DNA of 64,000 nucleotides, taken from G963691835 sp963691835 (lineage in GTDB: Bacteria; Pseudomonadota; Alphaproteobacteria; Thalassobaculales; Thalassobaculaceae). A program made the position numbers and the translations under genes. Shown piece by piece: positions 17,039 to 24,950 of this stretch. Location: positions 4,464,001 to 4,528,000 of the forward strand of contig OY829383.1 in assembly GCA_963691835.1 (NCBI GenBank), given 5' to 3'. Position 1 is the first letter of the stretch. The number at the start of each line of letters is the position of its first letter. The notes beneath the pieces were generated by a model, which saw nothing but the letters and a program-made list of their open reading frames with translations, made no database searches and had not been told where the DNA came from.

Positions 17039-18126
17039 GCGGTCACCCTTTCGATGATCTCTTCGACCTCACCACGAACCTCTCCGGGCCTTGGCACATC
17101 CGCGAGGGTTGTAAACCAATGGTCCGGCGGGTTTCGCCCGCGGCTGTGTGACCACTCCAGCGCCCGCAAGACGGTCTCCGCCGCGAACGGAAGCGGGACG
17201 GATGGGTCCCTACCCGTCAGGGTGGCCCAAATTCCTGTCCACGCCCGCGCCACCGACCACGGGTTGTACCCGCCGCCGCCGACGACAAGGACCCGCGGCG
17301 CCAAGTGTCTCAGTTTGTCGACGGCTGACCACAACGCGCCATTCGAGAGGGAGAGCTTGCTCTGTGGGTCGTCTTCCAACCCATCGGCCCCCGTTTGGAT
17401 CAAGATGGCATCCGCCGCGAACCACCGTCCGAGCGGCACGATCGCATGATCGACGATTGCCGCCATCTCGCTGTCGTTGAACCCTTGCGGAACCGGTAGA
17501 TTGCGGGCCATGCCGCCGGCACGATCTTCTACGGTCCCTGTGCGCGGCCATCGCCCGGACTCGTGAACCGAAATGGTCAGAACCCGTTCATCGTCGTGAA
17601 ACGCGTCTTGAACACCATCGCCGTGGTGCGCGTCCAAATCGACGTACAGCACCCGCTTCAATCCGCGATCCAGCAACTCCAGGATTGCCAGCACAGGATC
17701 ATTAAAGAAACAGAAACCGTAGGCCATGTTGCGACGCCCGTGGTGGGTGCCACCGGCGAGGGAGTGAATGACACCGCTGTCCGAATTTGCGAGCACACGG
17801 GCCGCCAGAAGGCTGGCGCCGGCCGACGTGGCCGGTCGGGAGAAAATCTCCGGGAACACCGGATTGCCGTCTCTGCCGATGTTGTACCGGTCACGGACAT
17901 CCGGCTCGACCCGCCCTACTCTCTCCGCCTCCATAACCGCTTGCACATAGTCCCGGTCGTGGTAGCGCACCAGTTCATCCACGCTGGCCATCGGCGATTC
18001 GATGTAGGCGTCGTCGTTTAGCCAACCCAGCGCCCGGGCGAGATCCACAACGGGGGTGACCCGTTGGATGGATAACGGGTGACGCCGCCCATAGCGGCTT
18101 GTCCGGTAGATTTCGTTGGCAATCAT
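17035..18126 (-). CDS. Histone deacetylase family protein (AcuC-like)
   Basis: About 363 residues of the arginase/deacetylase fold. Catalytic features are the histidine pair in GGTHHGRRNMAYGFC, the zinc ligands in LYVDLDAHHGDGVQDAF and in TGADGLEDDP, and the transition-state tyrosine in VVGGGGYNP. Members deacetylate small acyl-amines, polyamines or acetyl-lysine; the substrate is unknown here. Start at ATG 18126 is preferred because homologues begin just before EIYRTSRYGRRHPL; the frame stays open to 18276 but that leader is not family-like. It is coupled to the DUF192 gene by a 4-bp overlap. Confidence 0.88.
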   Translation of the reverse strand: MIANEIYRTSRYGRRHPLSIQRVTPVVDLARALGWLNDDAYIESPMASVDELVRYHDRDYVQAVMEAERVGRVEPDVRDRYNIGRDGNPVFPEIFSRPATSAGASLLAARVLANSDSGVIHSLAGGTHHGRRNMAYGFCFFNDPVLAILELLDRGLKRVLYVDLDAHHGDGVQDAFHDDERVLTISVHESGRWPRTGTVEDRAGGMARNLPVPQGFNDSEMAAIVDHAIVPLGRWFAADAILIQTGADGLEDDPQSKLSLSNGALWSAVDKLRHLAPRVLVVGGGGYNPWSVARAWTGIWATLTGRDPSVPLPFAAETVLRALEWSHSRGRNPPDHWFTTLADVPRPGEVRGEVEEIIERVTA

Positions 18127-18497
18127 GATCGGCCCCGACGTCAGCCGTTCTCTTGCCAACTGCAGTATTGAGTCCGCTTTCACCCTGTGACCGGCCTTTC
18201 TTGACAAGAACGTGTGCCGCTCACCTTTCCCGATCAGTCGGACGGTGTCCATACGCGGAGCCTGAGGGCCGACCAATCACGCAAGTAGTACACTCCCATC
18301 TTACGGTTGAAGAATCGGAAGGAGCTTCTACAATCCCATTTACGAACGATTAGCAACGTGGCTTTTCACTTAAGGTCCCTCAAATCCTGCCCATACCCTC
18401 AATTTGTTTAGCATTCGACTAAAAACCATAACTAGCGATGTAACAGTAAGAGATTTATGATAAAGTCCTCCTGATTATTGGGGATAAGCACACAAAT

Positions 18498-18531
18498 TAT
18501 CGGGTGAACTACATACGCACATCACCCGATA
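18498..18531. promoter_or_regulatory. Perfect 10-bp inverted repeat upstream of the LOV kinase
   Basis: TATCGGGTGA (18498-18507) and TCACCCGATA (18522-18531) are exact inverted copies with a 14-bp spacer, and a TATAAC-like hexamer follows at once. The right arm ends 15 bp before the kinase start codon. The arrangement looks like a dimeric repressor or activator site over the promoter of the light-sensing operon; an RNA hairpin over the start region is the alternative. The surrounding 18277-18546 region is AT-rich. Confidence 0.6.
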
Positions 18532-18546
18532 TTGGTATAACTCTTT

Positions 18547-19692
18547 ATGGTTACGCGAATGATCCTATCCAACCTCATAGACCGCGCTATGGAGACGAGC
18601 ACTTTCTCGGTTACTCTCGCTGACGCGACGCGACCTGACGTTCCCTTGAGCTATGTCAATCCGGCTTTTGAGACCCTGACCGGCTACACCGCTGGTGACG
18701 CGTTGGGCCGGAACTGCCGTTTTCTTCAGGGACCAGAGACCGAAGCCGCTTCAGTTCATGCGATTTCCAATGCGATACGAGAGGCCCGCTCGGTAACCAC
18801 AACCCTTCTGAACTACCGAAAGAACGGCACCAAGTTCTGGAACAGATTCCAGTTGTCTCCGGTAAAATCCGAGGAAGGTAATATCATCGCCTACTTAGGT
18901 GTGCAGATTGACATGACCCACGACTTGTCGATTTCGGCGATTGAGACGGAGCGTCAGAAGATGGAGGCATTGGGCCGCCTCGCGGGCGGCGTCGCGCACG
19001 AAATCAACAACGCGCTGCAGCCCATCAGACTGTGGGGCGACATGCTGGACGGCATGATCCCGTCCCTGCCGGACTCTTTACAATCGGACGCCCGGATCTG
19101 CGTGGACGGCATTCGCGAACACTCTGTCTTCGCCCGGGATGTAGTGGAGCGGATACTGGCGTTCGGCCGCCGCGCAAAAGACCAATCGGAGCCCGCGGAT
19201 CTGGTGGTGCGCGTCGAAGACGCGGTCGGATTTTCCCGCTCTCTGCTTCCCGGCGGAACGACCATCACGACAGAACATGCAAAGCCGGAGGACGGGGTCC
19301 AACCTCAGATATCCGTCGACCGCACGCGCTTCATTCAGGTTTTTACCAATCTGGTCATCAATGCATCCGATGCCATGGATGGACGCGGCCGGGTTCATAT
19401 CGCCAGCCGGATCAGAAACGTCGATGGTGTGGAGGCGGGGACCCTTGGCGTTGCCGCCGGGCGCTACGCTGCCATCACCGTCGCGGACACGGGCCCGGGA
19501 ATTCCGCCCGAGATTCGCGATGACATCTTCGATCCCTTCTACACGACGAAGTCCGGAGGCACGGGGCTCGGACTCTTCACCGTGCAAGGGATCATGCGCA
19601 CCTGGGGCGGCGCGATCACGCTGAAACCCTCAGTGGGATCCGGCACGGTCTTCGAAATCCTCATCCCGTTGCATACGGAAGGAACGGCCTGA
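18547..19692 (+). CDS. LOV-domain (blue-light) sensor histidine kinase
   Basis: 381 residues, no membrane segment. Residues about 15-125 form a LOV-type PAS domain with the photoactive cysteine motif GRNCRFLQG (Cys57) and flavin-contact residues matching Asn89 (LLNYRKNG), Asn99 (FWNRF) and Gln120 (GVQIDMT). A kinase core follows: phosphoacceptor His151 in GGVAHEINNALQPI, N-box TNLVINASDAMD, G1 ADTGPGIPPEI, and GGTGLGLFTVQGI. LOV domains bind FMN and form a cysteinyl adduct under blue light. The stop overlaps the response regulator start by one base (TGATG), and a chemoreceptor gene follows. No clear ribosome binding site precedes the ATG. A 10-bp inverted repeat lies just upstream. Confidence 0.9.
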   Translation: MVTRMILSNLIDRAMETSTFSVTLADATRPDVPLSYVNPAFETLTGYTAGDALGRNCRFLQGPETEAASVHAISNAIREARSVTTTLLNYRKNGTKFWNRFQLSPVKSEEGNIIAYLGVQIDMTHDLSISAIETERQKMEALGRLAGGVAHEINNALQPIRLWGDMLDGMIPSLPDSLQSDARICVDGIREHSVFARDVVERILAFGRRAKDQSEPADLVVRVEDAVGFSRSLLPGGTTITTEHAKPEDGVQPQISVDRTRFIQVFTNLVINASDAMDGRGRVHIASRIRNVDGVEAGTLGVAAGRYAAITVADTGPGIPPEIRDDIFDPFYTTKSGGTGLGLFTVQGIMRTWGGAITLKPSVGSGTVFEILIPLHTEGTA

Positions 19693-20066
19693 TGGCACAA
19701 ATTCTCCTGATTGAAGACATGGACGGCGTGCGAACCGCCGTGTCGATGATTCTGTCTGGTGCGGGGCATTCGGTCAGCACCGCGTCGGACGGGGGCGACG
19801 GCCTGACAAAGGCCGCCGATGGATCGTTTGATCTGGTGGTGACCGACATTCTGATGCCGCACGTGGACGGGACTGAGGTCATCGTGAAACTGAAGGCGAA
19901 GTCACCGGCGCTCCCCATTCTTGCGATCTCGGGGGGAGGCGCGAACGTTCCCGCCGAAGAGGCCCTGCGGCTCGCGCGGGAACAGGCGGATTCGGTGCTC
20001 ACGAAGCCGTTCTCGAAGGCCGAAATTCTGGCCGCCGTCGATGATCTTCTCGGCAAATCAGCGTGA
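19692..20066 (+). CDS. Single-domain response regulator (CheY-like receiver)
   Basis: 124 residues made only of a receiver domain: acidic pocket at Glu8/Asp9 (LIEDMD), phosphoacceptor Asp52 in DLVVTDILMPHVDG, switch Ser near ILAISGG and the conserved Lys104 in VLTKPFSKAE. No output domain is present, so it must act through protein contact, as CheY or a phosphorelay intermediate does. It is translationally coupled to the LOV kinase, its evident partner, and is followed after 16 bp by a chemoreceptor gene. This makes a link between light sensing and motility a reasonable inference. Confidence 0.92.
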   Translation: MAQILLIEDMDGVRTAVSMILSGAGHSVSTASDGGDGLTKAADGSFDLVVTDILMPHVDGTEVIVKLKAKSPALPILAISGGGANVPAEEALRLAREQADSVLTKPFSKAEILAAVDDLLGKSA

Positions 20067-20082
20067 TCGAAGGAGCTGGGGT

Positions 20083-22146
20083 ATGACTGCGTACATCAAG
20101 GGACTCAGCGTCCAAGCGAGAATCTACAGCTTGGTCATTGTCCTTCTGGCCATCATGGTCATCCTGTCTGCAACGGCACTGCAACGGATGGCGTCGATCG
20201 GCGGGAAGCTAAACGACATCGCCAAGGAAGACATTCCCCTGACCGAGATGCTGCAGAAGATCACGGTGCATCAGTTGGAGCAGGCCATTCTGACGGAGCG
20301 GGCCATCACCGTCATCGAAGTGGAATTGGTCGGCGGTGAAGCGACGGAAAGCGTCGCCGATATCCGTCCAAGGTTCGAGGCGCTCGCCAAGCAGGTCGAC
20401 CGGGAAATCATCGAGGCCGAAGAGCTGGCGGAACATGCGATCACGCACTCTGTTTCTGAGGCGACATCCAAGGAGTTCGAGAAACTCCTCGGGCTGTTGA
20501 AAGAGGCAGAGAAAGAGCACGCGGAGTTTGATCACCTCGTGCTGGACCTGTTCGATCTGGCGGAGGCCGGGGGGAACGCGGACGAGCTGCACGCCCTCGA
20601 GAAGGAGATCCACAAGGTCGAGGAAAGCTTGGACAAGCATCTCGAAGACATGCTTTTCGAGATCTCAGCCTTTACGAGAGCGGCTGGTGAGCAGGCGCTT
20701 CAAGACGAGCAGGTCGGAATCGTGCTCATCGCGGCGGTATCGGGCGGCGGCCTGATTGTTTCAATCGTTCTCGCGTTTTTCCTGACCAGAAGCATCACGC
20801 GGCCGATTGGATCGGTGACCGGAGCGTTCAGGAGCCTCTCGGACGGCGATCTGACCATCGAAACCGCAGAGCCTTTTTTCCACGACGAGATTGCGGAGCT
20901 GACCGAAGCGCTTGAAGTTTTCCGCCAGAAGTCCGTCGCGGCGGAGAAGGCCGAGGCACTGGAGAAGGAGAACCGCACCCGCAGGGCCCGCCGCCAGGAG
21001 GAGCTGAACCAACTCATCGGCATCTTCGGTGCCAGCATTGGCGGTATCTTCGACCTCGTCGCCCGCTCAACCGAGGACATGGCAACGCAGAGCCGCACGG
21101 TGGAAGCCGACGCCAGCAGCACCCTCGCCTTGTCCGAGGATTTGATGGAACAGTCCCACCGCACGAGCGAGAACGCCCAGTACCTCAGTGCCGCGACCGA
21201 GGAGATGGTGGCCTCGATCCGGGAGATCACAACCCAGGCGGTGATGTCTCAGCAGATCGCCGCCGAAGCCCTGGGTGAGACCGACAAGACCACGCAGCAG
21301 GTTCATGAGCTTCGCGACGCCGCGCAGAAAATTGGGCAGGTTGTCGAACTCATTACCGATATTGCCGAGCAGACCAATCTCCTGGCGCTGAATGCCACCA
21401 TCGAGGCGGCACGGGCCGGTGAAGCAGGCAAGGGTTTCGCCATCGTCGCCAACGAGGTGAAGAACCTCGCCAGCCAGACCGCAAACGCCACCTCCGGCAT
21501 AACCGGCCATATCGAAGAGATCCAGTTCGCCTCTTCCAACGTCGCGACCGCCATGGGATCCATCGCCAGCATCAATGGCCGGTTGAGCGAGTCTGCAACG
21601 GCGATCGCCTCGGCGATCACCGAGCAGGAGAGCACGACCGAGGAGATCTCCCGCAACATTCAGGCGGTCGCCGACATCGCCGGTACGGTGTCCGAACGGG
21701 TGACCAAAGTTAAGGAGCAAGCGGAAAACTCGGAGCGCCTGTCTTCCGATCTGGGAGACGTTGCCGATCGCCTGAAGAATGAGGCGGGGGGACTGAGTGG
21801 CGAGGTGGAGACCTTCCTGGGCGCCATCCGCAACGTGGACAAGAGCGACGACAACCAGTTCACGTCCTACCGTGCCGACCTGTCCGGGACGGTCGACGTT
21901 GGCGGGCAAACAACAACCGTCACGATCGCGGAGATCTCAACCTCCCACGTCGCGGTGACGCCGACCCTGTCCGCGCCTGCCGGGACTCAGGCCACGGTTC
22001 AAGCAACCGGCATTCCGCATCCGCTGAGCGCACGGGTTGCGACAATTGAGAATGGACGCTCCATCCTCCAATTGCCGCTTAACCTGGACCAGCTCGAAGC
22101 GATGAAGCAGATGCTGAATGGCCTGAACCTGCCGCGTGTCGCGTAA
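20083..22146 (+). CDS. Methyl-accepting chemotaxis protein with degenerate PilZ-like C-terminus
   Basis: About 687 residues. ATG at 20083 is set by AAGGAG at good spacing and by the gap to the response regulator. TM1 is about residues 14-33; an acidic, helical periplasmic region runs to about 209; TM2 is about 211-235; then HAMP and the signalling domain with the hairpin tip DIAEQTNLLALNATIEAARA. The last 100 residues (from about FTSYRADLSG) look like a PilZ fold, as in Azospirillum Tlp1, but the c-di-GMP motifs are incomplete: DxSxxG reads EISTSH and no RxxxR is seen. The periplasmic part is unusually rich in Glu/His. It is the third gene of the LOV kinase operon. Confidence 0.9.
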   Translation: MTAYIKGLSVQARIYSLVIVLLAIMVILSATALQRMASIGGKLNDIAKEDIPLTEMLQKITVHQLEQAILTERAITVIEVELVGGEATESVADIRPRFEALAKQVDREIIEAEELAEHAITHSVSEATSKEFEKLLGLLKEAEKEHAEFDHLVLDLFDLAEAGGNADELHALEKEIHKVEESLDKHLEDMLFEISAFTRAAGEQALQDEQVGIVLIAAVSGGGLIVSIVLAFFLTRSITRPIGSVTGAFRSLSDGDLTIETAEPFFHDEIAELTEALEVFRQKSVAAEKAEALEKENRTRRARRQEELNQLIGIFGASIGGIFDLVARSTEDMATQSRTVEADASSTLALSEDLMEQSHRTSENAQYLSAATEEMVASIREITTQAVMSQQIAAEALGETDKTTQQVHELRDAAQKIGQVVELITDIAEQTNLLALNATIEAARAGEAGKGFAIVANEVKNLASQTANATSGITGHIEEIQFASSNVATAMGSIASINGRLSESATAIASAITEQESTTEEISRNIQAVADIAGTVSERVTKVKEQAENSERLSSDLGDVADRLKNEAGGLSGEVETFLGAIRNVDKSDDNQFTSYRADLSGTVDVGGQTTTVTIAEISTSHVAVTPTLSAPAGTQATVQATGIPHPLSARVATIENGRSILQLPLNLDQLEAMKQMLNGLNLPRVA

Positions 22147-22221
22147 CGGCGCCGCCGGCAAGACCATCGATCTTTCGGCGCGCCCTTGCCAATCCGCATA
22201 GGCGCGCCCATAGTCTGACCA

Positions 22222-22309
22222 CCACGCAGGGGAGCCGATTGTCGGCTGAGAGGTCCCACTCCGGGACGACCCTCGGAACCTGATCCGGTTAAGACCGGCG
22301 GAGGGAGGC
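22222..22309 (+). ncRNA. TPP riboswitch (THI element)
   Basis: Conserved elements in order: GCAGGGGAGCC, CTGAGAG (22245-22251), a variable P3 hairpin GTCCCACTCCGGGAC, then ACCCTCGGAACCTGATCCGG, and a terminal ACCGGCGGAGGGA. This is the thiamine pyrophosphate aptamer. It ends directly at the GTG of the permease gene, and its last helix strand (GGAGGGAGG) also contains the ribosome binding site, so ligand binding would hide the site and block translation. Confidence 0.95.
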
Positions 22310-22310
22310 G

Positions 22311-23141
22311 GTGGGCCGACTTACGACTCATCGGGACGATCCGTCCCGCCCAGCACAGAAGACAGATCGTCAAGCGCCGCTGACCGTTCGTCTCGGGCGT
22401 ATCGTTCTTCTTGTTGCGGGCTTGATTGCAGCCTGGTGGGTTCTGGTGCGCGTGACCGGCGCCCCGCCTTACATTCTGCCGGGGCCGATGGATGTGGCCA
22501 CCGCCTGGGACACCCATGCCACCCGGATCCTGGAACACGCAGGCACGACCGCGCTGGAGATCGCTCTCGGGCTCATGATCGGTGTTGTCGGCGGCGGACT
22601 TGCCGCCATGACCTTGTCTGCCGCGCCCCGGACACGGGCATGGCTCTTGCCAATCCTGGTTATCAGCCAAGCCATTCCGGTCTTCGCACTCGCCCCGGTC
22701 CTCGTGCTCTGGCTCGGTTACGGTCTCGCCTCGAAGGTCGCGATGGCGGCCTTGATCATCTTCTTCCCCGTTACCGCCGCCCTCTACGACGGTCTGCGCA
22801 GGGTGGAGCCAGTCTGGGTCGACAGCGCGCGGGTTCTCGGATACCGCGGCACCGCCCTTCTCTTTCGCGTCCGGCTGCCGGCCGCCCTGCCCGCCTTCGC
22901 GACCGGTCTCAGAACCGCGACCGCGATCGCGCCCATCGGCGCCGTTGTCGGAGAATGGGTCGGCTCCAGCGCGGGACTTGGCTACCTAATGCTTCACGCC
23001 AATGCGCGCCTGCAAATCGACCTGATGTTCGCGGCGTTGAGCGCTCTCGCGATCATGGCGGTCGGTCTCTACGCCGCCGTCGACCTCGGTCTCCGATGGG
23101 CGATGCCCTGGCAGACCGGAGAAGCCCTTTCCAAATCCTGA
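22311..23141 (+). CDS. thiX: ABC transporter permease for thiamine precursor (ThiX-like)
   Basis: 276 residues, six or so TM segments, with the inner-membrane permease EAA loop (GLRRVEPVWVDSARVLGYRGTALLFRV). The TPP riboswitch and the NMT1-like binding protein next to it point to uptake of hydroxymethylpyrimidine or a related thiamine precursor, the role of ThiXYZ systems. GTG at 22311 follows GGAGGGAGG from the riboswitch terminus. No ATP-binding subunit gene (ThiZ) follows; the operon goes on to the binding protein and a GNAT gene, so the ATPase must be encoded elsewhere. Confidence 0.88.
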   Translation: MGRLTTHRDDPSRPAQKTDRQAPLTVRLGRIVLLVAGLIAAWWVLVRVTGAPPYILPGPMDVATAWDTHATRILEHAGTTALEIALGLMIGVVGGGLAAMTLSAAPRTRAWLLPILVISQAIPVFALAPVLVLWLGYGLASKVAMAALIIFFPVTAALYDGLRRVEPVWVDSARVLGYRGTALLFRVRLPAALPAFATGLRTATAIAPIGAVVGEWVGSSAGLGYLMLHANARLQIDLMFAALSALAIMAVGLYAAVDLGLRWAMPWQTGEALSKS

Positions 23142-23160
23142 TCCCCAACCGGAGACTTTG

Positions 23161-24150
23161 ATGCCCAAATACGCTCTACCCGCTGCCTCCCGCCGATTGG
23201 CCCTGACATGTCTCGCGGTGCTGACCGCAGCCGTCGTTGCGGTCGCGCCCGGCCGTGCCGTCGCAGCCGAGAAGCTGACCGTGCTTCTGGACTGGTTCGT
23301 CAATCCGGATCACGGCCCGCTTTATGTCGCTGTGGAGCGCGGATACTTCGAGGCGGAAGGTCTCTCGGTGGAACTGATCGCCCCGGCAGATCCGAACGAT
23401 CCGCCAAAACTGGTCGCCGCTGGCAAGGCGGACATCGCCATCTCCTATCAGCCGCAACTCCACCTCCAAGTTGCGCAGGGGCTCCCGCTTGTGCGGTTCG
23501 GCACCCTGGTCTCGACCCCGCTCAACACGTTGGTCACCCTCGCCGACGGGCCGATTAACTCGCTCGCCGATCTCAAGGGGCGAAAAGTCGGCTACAGCGT
23601 CGGCGGCTTCGAGGACGCGATCCTCGGTGCCATGCTGGCCCCCCACGGCCTCAGCCTCGACGACGTGGAGTTGGTGAACGTCAACTTCTCCCTCTCCCCC
23701 TCCCTCATCTCCGGTCAGGTCGACGCGGTCATTGGTGCCTTCCGGAATTTCGAACTGAACCAGATGGACATCGTTGGCCGGCCCGGACGGGCGTTCTACG
23801 TCGAGGAAGAGGGTGTGCCGCCCTATGACGAACTGATCTACGTGGCCAACACTGCCTCCCTGGACGATCCGAAGCTCGCCGCCTTCCTCCGGGCCGTCGA
23901 GAAGGGGGCGCAGTATCTCGTCAATCACCCCCAGGATGCTTGGGAGCTTTTCATCAAGGGGCGCGGCGATCTCGATGACGAGCTTAACCGGCGTGCCTGG
24001 CGGGATACCCTTCCCCGCTTCGCTCTACGGCCGGGCGCAAACGACGCGGCACGCTATGAGCAATTCGCAGACTTCCTCGTCGAGACAGGCCTCATCCCGG
24101 AAGCACTGCCGGTAGAGCGGTACACCGTCAGCCTTGGCGGCGGGAAATGA
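23161..24150 (+). CDS. thiY: ABC transporter substrate-binding protein, NMT1/THI5-like (ThiY-like)
   Basis: About 329 residues. A signal peptide (RLALTCLAVLTAAVVAVAPG) ends near AVAAEK, and the mature protein starts with TVLLDWFVNPDHGPLYVA, the typical opening of ThiY/THI5-like pyrimidine-binding proteins. GGYFEAEGL-like and SYQPQLHLQVAQGLPLVRFG segments support the family. It binds a hydroxymethylpyrimidine-type ligand in the periplasm and delivers it to the permease. GGAG lies 6 nt before the ATG at 23161. The stop overlaps the start of the GNAT gene (ATGA), so it is coupled both ways. Confidence 0.9.
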   Translation: MPKYALPAASRRLALTCLAVLTAAVVAVAPGRAVAAEKLTVLLDWFVNPDHGPLYVAVERGYFEAEGLSVELIAPADPNDPPKLVAAGKADIAISYQPQLHLQVAQGLPLVRFGTLVSTPLNTLVTLADGPINSLADLKGRKVGYSVGGFEDAILGAMLAPHGLSLDDVELVNVNFSLSPSLISGQVDAVIGAFRNFELNQMDIVGRPGRAFYVEEEGVPPYDELIYVANTASLDDPKLAAFLRAVEKGAQYLVNHPQDAWELFIKGRGDLDDELNRRAWRDTLPRFALRPGANDAARYEQFADFLVETGLIPEALPVERYTVSLGGGK

Positions 24151-24608
24151 CCTCCGATCTCCGGTTCCGGGATGCGATGACGCAGGATCTGCCGGCGATC
24201 GTCGACCTTCTTGCCGACGATGCTCTGGGACGGAAGCGGGAGGCACCGGGTCTCCCGCTTCATCCGGGCTATGAGGCCGCATTCGAGGCCATTGATCGCG
24301 ATGGGAACCAGCGCCTCCTGGTCGCGGAGAAAGACGGCAAAATAGTCGGCACGCTCCAGATCAGCTTTCTGCCCGGCCTGTCGCACAAAGGCGGCTGGCG
24401 GGGCCAAATCGAGAGCGTGAGAATTGCAGCATCCCTCCGCGGAACCGGAATCGGCGGACGGTTCTTGGAGCATGCGATCGACCTGTGCCGGGAGCGGGGC
24501 TGCCATCTGGTTCAGCTCACGACTGACAAACAAAGAGACGATGCACGCCGATTCTATGAAAGCCTCGGATTCGTTGCGAGCCACGAAGGCATGAAACGGC
24601 CTGTCTGA
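24147..24608 (+). CDS. GNAT family N-acetyltransferase
   Basis: 153 residues with a complete GNAT fold: acetyl-CoA pyrophosphate loop in SVRIAASLRGTGIGGRFLEHAI (RGTGIG), the beta-bulge strand LVAEKDGKIVGTLQISFLPGL, and the late motif DDARRFYESLGFVASHEGMKR. It is translationally coupled to the thiamine-precursor binding protein and so falls under TPP riboswitch control. A role in acetylating or deactivating an amine related to thiamine salvage is possible but not established. No ATPase gene intervenes. Confidence 0.88.
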   Translation: MTSDLRFRDAMTQDLPAIVDLLADDALGRKREAPGLPLHPGYEAAFEAIDRDGNQRLLVAEKDGKIVGTLQISFLPGLSHKGGWRGQIESVRIAASLRGTGIGGRFLEHAIDLCRERGCHLVQLTTDKQRDDARRFYESLGFVASHEGMKRPV

Positions 24609-24650
24609 CACAGTGGTCGCTGAGAGTTACCGCCCCTCGTGAGAGAAAAC

Positions 24651-24684
24651 CGCCGCGATATCCCACAGCCGGGATACCGCGGCG
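24651..24684 (+). terminator. Stem-loop after the thi operon, probable terminator
   Basis: CGCCGCG-A-TATCCC pairs with GGGATA-C-CGCGGCG around a 6-nt loop: 13 base pairs with one mismatch. No T-run follows on the plus strand. A second perfect 8-bp hairpin (ACCGCCGT/ACGGCGGT) lies at 24714-24736. Confidence 0.45.
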
Positions 24685-24918
24685 TTCAAGTAGCCGAGTG
24701 GCGCGGACCAGAAACCGCCGTCAGGGCAACGGCGGTGGCTCCGAACTTCCCAAGAAGCCTAGATCAAGGTTGTCCGGACAGGTCGCGCCCGCTCGACGGG
24801 GCAACTGGGGCCGACACCACAAAACGTCCATCGGCTGATAAAGGTTAACGCCGACCGCAGCCCTCACTTAATAATGCTTCGTTGCACTTCATTCTTGCCG
24901 GGTTAGAATGAATGCACG

Positions 24919-24933
24919 AAGTGTCTGACACTT
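24919..24933. promoter_or_regulatory. Palindrome AAGTGTC-T-GACACTT, probable LysR operator
   Basis: A perfect 15-bp palindrome 17 bp before the LysR start codon. It overlaps the right arm of an imperfect inverted repeat that starts near 24876 (CTTCGTTGCACTTCATTCT against AGAATGAATGCACGAAG). The position suits autoregulation by the adjacent LysR protein. Confidence 0.5.
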
Positions 24934-24950
24934 GAGGGCTATGTGAGGCG

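Larger units (their letters stand above)
24609..24950. other. 342-bp intergenic region between the thi operon and a LysR gene
   Basis: Holds two strong hairpins after the GNAT stop (24651-24684 and 24714-24736) and, near the LysR start, an imperfect long inverted repeat (about 24876-24923) plus the perfect palindrome at 24919-24933. No convincing coding frame is present. Confidence 0.6.
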
